Assembly (NCBI GenBank): GCA_019614645.1
Contig: JABWDB010000002.1
Location: forward strand, 14,049,501 to 14,113,500
DNA length: 64,000 nucleotides
DNA from: Stratiolaelaps scimitus
Lineage: Eukaryota > Arthropoda > Arachnida > Mesostigmata > Laelapidae
Reading direction: 5' to 3'
Shown here: one piece after another, positions 13,883 through 24,699 of the stretch
Numbering within the stretch: the stretch's first letter is position 1
Layout: each line of letters begins with the position of its first letter
Translations under genes and position numbers: made by a program
Notes under the pieces: model-generated
The model's database searches: none
Told to the model about the DNA's origin: nothing
Seen by the model: the letters and a program-made list of their open reading frames with translations, nothing else

Positions 13883-16800
13883 ACCAATTTTGATGACGGT
13901 GGCATACCCTGCAGGTACCTGGTGGGAGGCTGGTGAGTAAATGATGCTGCTCACAGATGCGAAACTGAGGCAAAATGCACACGAACGCGTTGCTTTCCCA
14001 GATCCCCAGCTGGACGAACTCCCGTGCACCTTTACGAAGGCAGGCTCACGGGAGCTATCGTTGGAGGGTACTTTCCGCAAGACTCAAAGCAGTTCGCCGA
14101 TCATCTATTTATATATAGGTGATACCAGCTTGGACTCACCCTCCGATCTTGCCACGCTATTGAAATGAGAGGAGTTGGCTATGGTGTGAGTGTGAGAGAG
14201 AGAGTATACAAACAGCTAGGTAGATTGCCAATAATAATACTTGACATTACCATCGTGAACACGTGTGTGCAATCGAAATGCAAACATGACCATTTCGATA
14301 GATCGACAAGTGCACATTAGAATAATACGCCAAATACATTATTGTCTAGCCGTTTGTATGTGTAATCGTAACAACACGTTGCATCTGCTTCGTCGGTAGA
14401 ACTCGGCGCGGGAGAGTTGGAAAGTAGCGACTAAAGGCCGAAAGTTCCTCATATTGCGCGTTCCGTTTGCACTTAAATTGCCCTTGTACCGGAGACCTGC
14501 TGGCCACACGATTCGACCGTTTGATTAGTTGTTGTTGTTGTTATTATTGTTGTAGTTGTTCTTCTTTTTTTTGTTTAGCCATACGTGCCTAAAATAATAA
14601 TGATGGCTAATGCTTGTGGATGGTACCAATCTTACAATCAGGTAGGTTTGCCCCGCCATCGACGAGCAGGCAAGCTCCCAATTCCTGTTTAGCTGAACGC
14701 CAAATTCCCCTAATTGCTCTTGTATAAGTGGAGCACCACACCATGGCCGGTGGTCCTTCTAGGTGACTCCTGCGTCTCCTTTACCTACTCCTTGAATCGA
14801 TGGCCTAGCAACTGGCTCGGCCCGCAAGTCAGGGTACAATTAGACATTCCGGACGACGCACGCCCTGCGGGTCAGACGCACCGTATCGAGCAATTTGCCT
14901 TAGTTCTTGTCAGACAAGAGCATCCGCTGCCGGGTTGGACGCCGTCCATTTGCGGCTACTCTGCCAGCGTCTCGCGGTTAAGGTAGGTATTCCTCCTCCT
15001 TGTCCTTCTGCTGCTGCAATAAGCAGAGGTGAATACTTGAACGGCGTTATGGGCGTATACACCTCCATCATTCTGGGCCACACGAAGCCAATACGCAGTG
15101 TGTGTCTGCTCGCAGAGTCGACCATTGTCGGAACGTAGCAGAATCTCTAGCAGAATCCAGCTGCTGCTGCTGGCACCGCTGTTGCTGCAGTTGCTACCAC
15201 ACAACGTGGTCCGCCATCAGCGACACCGATGCCCGATTCCAAGCAGTCACTCGAAACCGTCACCTCTATCGAGTGCCAACCTGACTCACCTACGTGGCAC
15301 ATCATCAACGCAGTGGCACCACCAACTGTGGATGTCGTTGCGTTTCGCCGAGAGGAATTAATATTAAGAGAGAGATAGAGAGGGTGAGAGTACTATCTAG
15401 CTGCTCGCTATGTTCATGTACGAGATACGTCGGCTCGGTTTCGAGACGAACCTCTCACGAATTCTGAATATCTGTGCTTCCCACCGAATGTTATTGCCTT
15501 CGTCTCGTCTACGGCGGCACAAATCCTATACCTGGATATGTCCCTACACCGTGTACATACAAATGTAGAAGTGTGCGCTTCGGCAGGCAAAAAATGCCAT
15601 CATTTGAATCTATCGCTTGAGTCGATGCCTCGAACTCGTCCGTGCCTCAATCGGCGCAGAAGCTGCCCTTGAAAATATACATCGAATTTTGTGGTTTTCG
15701 TTGTCTTGGGGTAGTCTGTATATGTGCTATCTCATTTTGGATTTCAGCCGTGCGGAGAACGGTCATTACCCGAAAGCCACGAGGAAAAGCTACATTAGGA
15801 TAGGAGCACGCCGCACTCATCTAAGAAGATGAGGGTCATCACTTCGAAGTTGACTTGCTTGTTGCGAAAAACGACCCCATCGAAAGATATATTAAAGATG
15901 CTTTGCAACTGCCTTCAATTATATTTGATTGAGTAGTTTCTCAGTGTCACAACTGACGATGGAAATAGGCGCGCATTGCGTTCGGACCTTGTCAGATTAA
16001 CGAAGTCTCCCACGCTCAACAAAGCATATAATAACAAAAATTACTGACCAAAGAAGGTGAACACTGTTCTCGTGTCTTGTAACACTGTCGCTGAATTGAA
16101 ACTGTATGGACAGATACAGATTCAATAATGACATCGAAAGCAAAATGGGCCATCGGAACGTAACAACACACTAATTGCTACACTTTATGGTGGGGCTCTA
16201 CGTTGACTTACAGTAGTAGGCAGCATTTCTGGACGTGTCTTGCTGCTGGCGCATGGACCAAAGTTGTCAAGTGTCCCTCAGCGTCTGCGAGTTAATTGTG
16301 CAAGTCTTATCTAATTCTTTGCATTCGCGTGAGGTGCACTGCCAGCTATTTCACATATATCATACGTATCTGTCACGTTCAACCGTATACAGCATAGCTG
16401 AGACCCTTTACTACATATGTTCTCAAGTGATTTTCACCGATAGCGACTAACACCCTCTTCCAGTATGTTACTTTCCTTTTCTATAATCAATGTAATTACT
16501 GTCGTCTATCGGCGAACATCGCTGCGGGCCCACACCGTATTTCTCCCTTATTCCTGTTGTTGTTACCTTGATGCCATTGCTGTTATTGATTCAGTCACGC
16601 TCGCTTCGCATTAACGCTCTCATTCGACGACGTCCGGGCGCAACTATTATAGAAACTTGAAAAGCCGTACCCCTACAGACCCATCTGTGTGATCTGTAAT
16701 ACCTGCTGTCCAGTCTGCCACTACATTACACGATCGCTGCTGGCTACCCCTGCTCGATGTCTTCAGCTGCACTCGCCGCTCGAATGCTGTGTGGCTACTT

Positions 16801-17103
16801 CCGTTGTTGTCGTCGCAAGCAGGCAGGCTCGCACACGCAGCGTTTGCCATCCCCACCAACGTCCCCTTGGGCTAAACATTCGAACGCAACTCGGATCAGC
16901 ATTGAGGACACCAATGCGTGGTCACGAATAGAGGAACGATGCTGGCCCCCGCCAGCAGAAGGTATAGATGCTGAACGGGCGGAACGGGTGAAGGGCGGCA
17001 CTCGCGGCCTCGCGTACGCGGCCGCGAGCGAGGATCATACAGTATGGCCGACTCGAACATTGAGTCGAGATCGTAGTGTGTGGTAAATTGTATACAAACT
17101 TAC

Positions 17104-17433
17104 GGCGGTGGTTGTTGGATCGTGCCAGAGGCGAGGGGGCCACTCACGCGTGCCTTCTGTGCTGCGCTCTGCATTGCCATTCTCCGGTGGTGAGAACAAC
17201 GAAGGAGCGGTGGAGCAGGAGGAGCAGGAGGACAAGCAACAAGAAAATAACGAAGAACAAACCCGAAGGAAATCAATGATTTGAACGATGGAGAAGCTGA
17301 TGCCTAACGACGTGCTCATGAGAGCATTAGAAGTTCCTCGTGTGGAAGGACGCAGTTGTCGATACGCAGTCACAGTCGCCAAAACACCAAATACGAGGCA
17401 AAATAGCATCCAGCTTGAATGGCGTGATGGCAT
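17104..17433 (-). CDS. Speculative first coding exon of a secreted protein (110 residues, partial)
   Basis: I do not recognise a family. From an ATG at 17433 the minus strand reads MPSRHSS followed by a hydrophobic core (WMLFCLVFGVLATVTA) that looks like a signal peptide, with a plausible cleavage after TVTA (residue 23). The frame stays open to a perfect donor, GCC|GTAAGT, at 17104/17103, exactly in phase 0. Against it: a Cys/Ser-rich middle (about residues 55-75) comes from a pyrimidine-rich tract that could instead be the 3' end of an intron, the next exon is not identified, and an ORF of this length is expected by chance in 64 kb. The peptide after the signal (YRQLRPSTRG) resembles no neuropeptide I can name. 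Confidence 0.2.
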
Positions 17434-17516
17434 ATGAATAATTCGATAGATAAATAATTGTGTCGTATTGTGGCATTGAGGTGTTGTCATCTTTTACATG
17501 TGCCTTTGTCACGAGT

Positions 17517-17517
<1 letters not shown>

Positions 17518-17554
<37 letters not shown>

Positions 17555-17565
17555 ATATATATATT
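17518..17565. repeat. (TA)n tract bounded by ATCAT/ATGAT
   Basis: TA units. The flanking TATCAT and ATGATA make the core self-complementary. Confidence 0.95.
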
Positions 17566-18401
17566 CGTCAAATATTATTATAATGCTATATACTGTCATC
17601 ACTCTAATTAAATGCGACGGGTCCAAAGCAAGCCATTTTCCTTCGCAAATTGTGTTTGTTCTGAAAGCATGAGATCTCTTCTACAGGAAATACAATTTGA
17701 ACTTGTTCGAAGACAACAGGAGACGGATTGAGATTAACTCGTAATTTATCAGTAATCCAATCAGTCAGTATGGCGCAACATACCCCATCAGGGTATTCAA
17801 TACGCTCGGTGACGCTGTACCATCTCAGCTGACTGGAACAGGCTGGTGCGATAGACACGACAGCGTATCCCTAGCATGCTCTATGTATACGACATCTGCT
17901 TTTAAGTCGCCTTCAGCTAATCACACTCAAACGGCTGTGCGGGTGTTATATATGGGTTGCATTCGCTGTTACTATCTAAATTTTGGCAGATCCGATGCGG
18001 CGACACACCTGACCAGAAGCCGCCTATTTTCGTTTTGAGCGATCTTGAGAAAGGCGCCCTTCCTACAGAAAATATCACCTTGCTAATCCGCCCGTTTTCA
18101 GCCAATCAATCACATTCGTTTGTTGCTGATTCTCTTCTCGCTGTCATTTACGGTGTTCTCGACTGGAAATCGTCGTCGGAAGCTTCCGCAGCACGAGCTA
18201 CAATGTCAGCCGCACAAAACATTCGGGTAATTGATGCTCGCCGCACCTCACCGCACTTCAATAACCTCATCACCATCGGGTGGTAGTAACTCGCTGAGGT
18301 TCCGCATCAACTAGTAAAAGCCAATAAATTTCAATTGGGTGCTCACGAATTCTCGTACGGAATCTGATCACAGTCGCCATGGAGGGACAAGTGCTGGTTG
18401 T

Positions 18402-18426
18402 TCTCTCTCTCTCTCTCTCTCTCTCC
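18402..18426. repeat. (TC)n microsatellite
   Basis: Uninterrupted TC units. Confidence 0.97.
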
Positions 18427-20423
18427 CTGCTACGTATAGCACAGTAACCTAAACTAAACTATGACTGTGCGCCATCATCATTATTTTATTAGGCTAAAAA
18501 CAGTTGCAATCACTATCGGAAACGTGGAAAATAAGCACTGATCACGAATCAACATCCTGCAAATGTCAGCTGATGCTCTCCCGCTGCTACTGTTTGGCAT
18601 AGCGTTTTATAGCATAACGCTGGGATACGTAGAGCGCCAATGGTCGTTTTGAGTGTGTTTGCGCACGCCGTTGAAAAGGCCAGCCCGCTTATCATTGTGT
18701 CTACACGCATGCAAAAGGCACGCGAAACTAAACAGCGAACTAAATAATGATAGTGATCATACTTAATCAGCAGGTTGCGATGAGTAAGACATACCAAGGA
18801 ATGAGATTGGCCAACATGGTTGATCACATCACATCGACAGCCGCCAATTATCTATCAAAGTTGATGAATTTACTGCAACGCATCGACGGTCCGCTGCGTT
18901 CAGCTTCGAACGTAAACTAATTGTTTTCTTAGCTGATTCCCTCATGGTTCACTCACCGCATTCTCTCCGTATCACATGGCACACGATCGAGACAAGGCGA
19001 CGAACGCTCATGTCTCGGGCATAGGAGGCCGAAGCGACAGGCTTGAGAAATCAACCTGAGCGACGTCTGATATTTCAGAATCAACAGGCATAACTGATGG
19101 TTGATGACTGACTGGCGCCCAACCACATACAATCAACAGGGACTGCAGTCAACATAGCATCGTCGAAAATTTTTCGGCGACAGAATGCCAATGCCACGGG
19201 GGCCGGTTGTAAACTATTGATAAATGGATGTTTTGTGTGTCTATTTTAGCGATAGCTCAAAAACAGAGCTATGTAATTGCCATATATATATATATATATA
19301 ACATATATGCTAGAGATCGGTTATAATCGGAATGCAAGAACGGACACTCGCTTGGATGGCAATCGATAGGCTCTGAACAAAGGCAAAATATGGGAATATA
19401 GCACACTCGAGTTTGGAGCTCGACGGGTTCGAATACATTTTATATGAAGTGTATATGTACATGTACATGAGAACACCGATATGCTGCTATTATCGTTATT
19501 ATTATCATCATTTCAAGTGTTATATTATTATTATTAATATTAGTAATAATAGTATTAGTCATCAATCGTTATTCCTGAGCGAATTATTCGTAAACTGGAG
19601 TAAAATTCCAGTGAGGATTTCAATGACCGTTTACTGAGGTCCCCCCGAATTCGCTTACAGCTCCTACGGCAGAGACAATTTTCCAAGCTGAAACGAACTC
19701 CGCCACCCCACGCTTTACACGATGATACAGCCTTTCTGGTACCCGGTGAAGTGTTGATAATACAGAGATTATAACATATGATGATAGTCTGCTTCGGCCA
19801 ACAGACAATCAGTGGGTCAACTTTGTAGTCCTGCACAGTCCACATCCGTCTATCCTCGTGCGATGGGAACTAGCGAAGAATGAGTACAGACCGCCGTCTT
19901 TCTTGGGTATTTCCTCGGAGGAAAGGATATATCATTAGTGTCACACCTCGTGCCTGACTATTGCATCGTCGTCAGCACGCGTTGCCATGAGCTCTACACG
20001 ACGAAGCCGCCAGCCACGGGCAGGGCCAGCGATGAAATCGTTTGCTTGGCGAGAGGCAAGCAGACCGATCGCCTTGAAATCTATCCGGCGATGTTTCAAC
20101 AACGGCCAACAAACTAGTGATTCGTTATGCCGCATGGCGGTCCTCTCTACGGCCACCGAAATTCGACATTCAAGCCATCAACAGCCATTGGTGGGCCAGC
20201 GTTTCAGCTGGAGATCTAGACGCTACGTCGCGCCACGCTAGTGTCGTTGTCGCCGTTGTCATCACATCGTGGCCTGTAGAGTACCTGTCTGCAGATCACA
20301 CGGAGGATGAAAATAAGGAGACGATTCGCAGGGGGGTTTAACGCGGAATCATCAAGTGGCACATCGTCATAATTACTCGACACTGATTCTCACCAAAGCA
20401 CAGCACATCACCGTACATTCGTG

Positions 20424-20485
20424 GGGTGATCATAATAATAATAATGATAGTAACAATAACCGTAGTAATAATAATAATAATAATT
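20424..20485. repeat. (AAT)n-rich tract
   Basis: AAT/ATA units with short interruptions. Confidence 0.93.
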
Positions 20486-20795
20486 CATCTCGCTGTTCAA
20501 ATCAGTAATTTGATAGCTAGCTTTCATTCTGCTAAGCGATTGCTAAGGCGAGCCATTTGACAACATCGCAAATTTACCTCGCAGAGAGAGGTATTAGGCC
20601 TGACCTCTCGTCAGCTTCGTGTTCAACGTTGGCTATCCCATTCTCATTTATTTCGTTTGCGTATAATGAACCAGTTAGTTTTATAACAGCAATTTTAATT
20701 GCCAGCAAAACACACATGTCATATACAATGTGAGCACAAACTCCTTGGCCGAAAACTAAACGAAAACGAACAAATTAATTGGTCATTCTCCCGAC

Positions 20796-20831
<36 letters not shown>

Positions 20832-20867
20832 GATTGATGTAAGAGGGTATATATATATATATATATA
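20796..20867. repeat. Two (TA)n tracts
   Basis: TA at about 20796-20828 and about 20849-20867. The second lies inside the ATTGATGTA inverted repeat. Confidence 0.95.
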
Positions 20868-20880
20868 CACGTACATCAAT
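20833..20880. repeat. 9-bp inverted repeat enclosing a (TA)n tract
   Basis: ATTGATGTA (20833-20841) and TACATCAAT (20872-20880) flank a TA tract that could extend the stem. Confidence 0.75.
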
Positions 20881-22269
20881 TTACTAAACTACTACTACGC
20901 ATTAAATTGGCCATTAGGAATTTCCCTTTTGATCCTTCTTCTATTCTATGCCCTTTCGTATTATTATTATTATTGTTACAACTGAACATCGAGCGTTTCT
21001 ATACAGGTGCTCGGATCGTTTAAAACGATTTCACACATTAAAGCGAGTGCGTAACGCGAAAAACACATCTGGTTGCTATTTTCTGTGATGATAATATGTC
21101 TTCCTTATCTTGGCTAATACGCAATTATATGTACGTATATATATATATATATATATATCAGTGTTGCCCAAATTTTTCTTCGTAACGAAATAAACAGAAG
21201 TTCAGTTTCAGCACAACGAATGACATCAGCGGCTTTCTCCTATAGTTACGCCGATCGTTCAGTAACACGGTCACTGTGAGAGGTTAATTTTCATTAAATG
21301 GGTTCAACATAACAATTTCACTTGGGCATACAAACCTGAGTTGGAGGATTTGCGATATACACCCATGTGGTTATCAAATGTGAGTCTTGCATCAATATCT
21401 AGGGAGTGCGGTTGAAGGGAATTGAAACCTACCTAGGGAAGCGAGGTGCTCAGTGACGGGATAAACAATTAGCCCAAATTAGCAAGGTGGATAAAGCCTG
21501 ATACTACCGTAATTTTGTAGATAGCAACAATATGAACACGAGTAGCGTTTCCACTAATGTTAACAGTGTCCTGTACATTTGACCCGTATCGACGATACAT
21601 GATTTATCCGATAATCAGTTGTATCTGGGCAGTTGATTAGTATAGCAGCAAATAAGACCTCAGCAATGTTCTGAATCCTGTCAAGGAAATCACGTTTCTT
21701 CCTGAGACAACTAGTGAGTCCCAGATTTGCGTATATTTGCATACGGTGAACATAAGACCATAATTTCTACGCTCTGTTCGCGTGATATGGTCGTTTGGGT
21801 GAAAACTTCGCAGTAGGTCTATTTTTGAACCTCGAATGTTAACTGCACGTCACCATGCCGCCGTCTGTAGACATGGCAGCAAAATCTATGTCTGAATATT
21901 TCGTTGCGTGTAGGTATTCTGACATGAGTGTAGAGTAGACATTTAAGGTTCTTGATTACCCGAATATTGTTCTCGTCCCATCTCGTTGAATTATCTCGAG
22001 TGATCTCTGTCTCCAATATTTCGAGTGTTGCGATGCATGCCGTAACTGAACAGTGGGGTGGCTATCCAGCCTATTTTTATTATGAAATACTATTGCCAGG
22101 ACTATTATTTGATAATGCAGTCGAGGACGAGTTGCGATGAACGCAGTCGCCACAATAGTCAGTCAACCTTCGGCGGCGAGGTTTTGAACAGCATTACCTC
22201 GGTCCATCCCACTTGAGTCAAATTTCGTGACTTCACGGTATTTATTTCATTTACGCAACTCGTCATTAG

Positions 22270-22670
22270 AACTGCGAATTCGTCTGTCAAAATAGGTGCG
22301 GTGTCAGCCATACGTCCCTGGTTATGTATTGCAGCACCAGATGTATGGAGAGAGGGTCCCCGAGGCACGCCACAGCATGATCGGTTTAATCCGTATTTTT
22401 CTGTTTGTTAGAGACTGTTGACCGTATTACCTGTGATCCTTTCGGTCAGTATCACCTGTGAAGCCTATCTGATTTTGGGAGGAAATCGCCGGGTGCTTCA
22501 CGTGAAATTGAGTCTAAAGCCTTCGCCACGTCGAAAAATGCTACAAGGTAAGCGTTGCCGCTATCGGACGCGTCGGTTACGCAGTCAATTATGTCGCGCA
22601 GAGCATGATCAGTAGGGAGATTAGTGAGAAATCCATATTGAAATGACGACGGGAACATCATTCATTATAT
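22270..22670 (-). pseudogene. Reverse-transcriptase domain remnant of the LINE
   Basis: A minus-strand frame starting near 22661 reads SSFQYGF...TDHALRDII then AYLVAFFDVAKALDSIS. This matches the RT pattern Q-x-GF-x(n)-T-x-DA...L.FxDxxKAFD. A second frame from 22368 gives PRGPSLHTS (for PQGSxLSP) and LTDEFAVLMTS (for the YADDxxxL active-site strand). The segment between them is shifted. The first catalytic Asp (FFD) is kept and the second site is altered, so no activity is expected. Confidence 0.78.
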
Positions 22671-23039
22671 TAAAAAGATTCATTATTTCTATTTCGACGC
22701 ATCATTCCAATATTTTGGGTCACTGATTTTGGGCGATAATAGGCATGATTCATATTATCTTTCGACTCCTTGTAGAGTGCTTGTTAGATCGGCGGAAGGC
22801 GACAAACGCAGCCCTGTACTTCTGGCTGTTCGCAAGCCACGCCCCAAGGGCGCCGTCACATATCGAACGGTGTACGTTTAGTGAGCAGTGGTTGATTCAA
22901 AGTAATTCGATATGGCCAACAGTCGTATGGATATATATCGATGAGACCTTCTCGACGGACAGCGGCCACCAATATACGCACTCATTTGACTATCAGTTCT
23001 ACCGCAATGGTAGTGGCACTAGTAGATGGCAAATTTGAA

Positions 23040-23795
23040 TGCTCCGGGTATGTCGTGCTCCTCCTCGACTATGGTCAGCCATTTGTTATATAAGAAATCT
23101 TCCAGATAGGTGTAGTAATCCATGTGGTGTCAAACCACAAGTTGCCTATACAGGTACAGTTATGATACGAGTGTGTCACCGCTCAAAGCGTACTCGTTCG
23201 GGACAACCGTCAATATCCGGGCTCTCGAAATATCGCTAGGACGTCAAGGCGCCAAATGAGCTGGCTAGAAGCAGCACGCCTACTTGCCACGATCGGAACT
23301 TTTCTACGCCGCTGTAAATCCACAAAGCCAACATCGTATTTCGTTGTTGAGAGAGATACGCGTCTCGGTGGCTTAATCGAGTAAAACCACTTAATATATC
23401 AACTCAAGAAGTGGGATTAAAGAGAGCCCTCCATTCGGGATTGCCTCGAAATCTTTTTCGCGTGGGCCCGAGAACCGCTCAGCTCTAGACCAATTGGGTT
23501 ATTATCAATCGAATTTGGTGGAATATAGCTACCTCAATAACAAAGAGACGTATTGCCAGTCCATAGTGTTCCATACTCGTAGGGCGCAGTTTTCCGTCCT
23601 TCTCTACGGCAGATATCGGATCGATAGCGAACCTTGTGAAGAATTGTGACGTCATTTGCAAGGCTCGCCACTCGACGTCCTCGAACCCAAGGATAGAGTT
23701 TCACATATTAACGCTAACGTTAATCCCAGCATGATACATCGAGTGTACCGACGAGTGATAATTGCCCGTTTACCGGAGCTATACGGTACAATTAG
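23040..23795 (-). pseudogene. Endonuclease-like (APE type) remnant of the LINE
   Basis: On the minus strand the fragments appear in the order expected for the endonuclease fold: an EPY-like VPYSSGKRAII start (about 23795-23760), SYIPPNS matching the conserved YxPP strand (around 23512-23526), a degraded GDFN-like segment followed by LWIYS (about 23340-23310), the LLLASSFGAL helix (about 23280-23240), SPDID matching the SxxPDI block (23209-23217), and W...VEEE..D matching W-x-V...SDH (about 23085-23045). At least two frameshifts and several stops separate them, and key catalytic residues are lost. Confidence 0.65.
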
Positions 23796-24014
23796 TTAAC
23801 AAATAAAATCACAGCGTTCCTGTGGTCGTCATCTATAGAGACCACGAAGAAGAAGGCTGCCGCTAAGAGTCGTAACAAAAATAAAAAAACAACAACAACA
23901 GCTAATTCAATTGTTGTTATCCATCTGCTGTTTTTCCATTTCTTCTTGATCATCTTCTGCTGTTCGTGTTGGCTCAAGCTGTCACGTCCCGGTAGCCCGT
24001 GCCGTCGTTTTTGC

Positions 24015-24052
24015 GTTCCCACCTGCCACCGCGAATGGTGGCAGGTGGGAAC
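24015..24052. repeat. Perfect 16-bp inverted repeat with a 6-base loop
   Basis: GTTCCCACCTGCCACC (24015-24030) and GGTGGCAGGTGGGAAC (24037-24052) are exact reverse complements around GCGAAT. The arms are non-repetitive and GC-rich, so this is not a microsatellite artefact. Confidence 0.97.
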
Positions 24053-24487
24053 TGCAGTGGCGAAACGAGAATGGTATGGACCAGATTTCAAACGCGCTAC
24101 ATTGGCAGCCTCCAATTAATTAACCACATCAATGACGGAGCCTCGACACCCCTCGCCGTCGCATCCGTGGCGGTATCAACAGCAACAAATTCCTTATGGA
24201 CGGACGTACATCGATTAAATATTTTAATTTTTGTTTACTCTCCCTCCCTCTGTCTCTCCTCGTTCCCCGTGTTCTGTACTGCTCACGAAGACGATGACGA
24301 TATGGAGCGTGGGCGCGGCTCGGTTTCAATGGTGCCCGCCGCCCGGACCATAACCGGTGCTAACGCCGAATAGCGGTTGAACCGAACGAATCTCGTCGAA
24401 GTTGACATCGTGGTATCTCTGCTTGGAGTGTACCAGAGTATCAGACAACCGGTTGCTCGCCGAAACGAAGCCCCGGCCGGTCGGCCC

Positions 24488-24500
24488 GGGGGGGGGGGGG
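24488..24500 (+). repeat. G13 homopolymer
   Basis: Thirteen consecutive G in a GC-rich setting. Confidence 0.95.
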
Positions 24501-24661
24501 CAGATTCCATTTGCTGTTTGCGCCATCCGCACACGCTCTTCGTCGTCATCGTTCACCGGAGCCCATTGTTGACCCACACCGTACGTTGGAACGATCAGTG
24601 AGAACCCTTGACTCCCGCGGCGGGAACCGGCTCGCGAGCACGTCGTACGGATCAAGCACTT

Positions 24662-24663
<2 letters not shown>

Positions 24664-24698
<35 letters not shown>
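24664..24698. repeat. (TA)n microsatellite
   Basis: Uninterrupted TA for about 35 bases. Confidence 0.97.

Positions 24699-24699
<1 letters not shown>

Larger units (their letters stand above)
1..17103. other. Non-coding stretch, microsatellite-rich
   Basis: No frame here resembles a known protein and the long frames overlap on both strands. Besides the repeats listed, short (TA)n tracts occur near 419, 4735, 6435, 8780 and 11640, and GA/TC tracts near 4660 and 14190. I could identify no RNA gene or transposon. Confidence 0.6.
17566..21559. other. Non-coding stretch between the 17 kb candidate exon and the LINE relic
   Basis: It holds (TC)n, (TA)n and (AAT)n tracts. A plus-strand frame at 17957-18286 (109 codons) has an unbiased composition but no recognisable motif. 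The AATAAATTTCAATTGG at about 18325 faintly resembles a LINE tail but is too short to call. Confidence 0.5.
21560..23795 (-). mobile_element. Decayed non-LTR retrotransposon (LINE) with endonuclease and reverse-transcriptase remnants
   Basis: Several minus-strand frames, read right to left, keep the domain order of an APE-type LINE ORF2. The order is an endonuclease-like part (about 23795-23040), the basic linker before the RT with KYRAAFVAFRR (22821-22782), RT fingers and palm with QYGF (about 22640-22629) and FFDVAKALDS (about 22538-22512), a PRGPS...TDEFAVL region matching the PQGS and [YF]ADD blocks (about 22368-22270), and a C-terminal LDRIQN motif (about 21685-21668). Frames change repeatedly and in-frame stops are present, and the catalytic YADD appears as LTDE, so the copy is dead. 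The R1/Jockey-like group is a guess from domain order. I found no poly(A) tail, 3' repeat or target-site duplication, so the outer ends are approximate. Confidence 0.82.

Noticed and set aside
13619..14080. 153-codon minus-strand frame
   Set aside because: It runs through the C12 homopolymer and triplets, with no recognisable motif. Length is within chance expectation for 64 kb.
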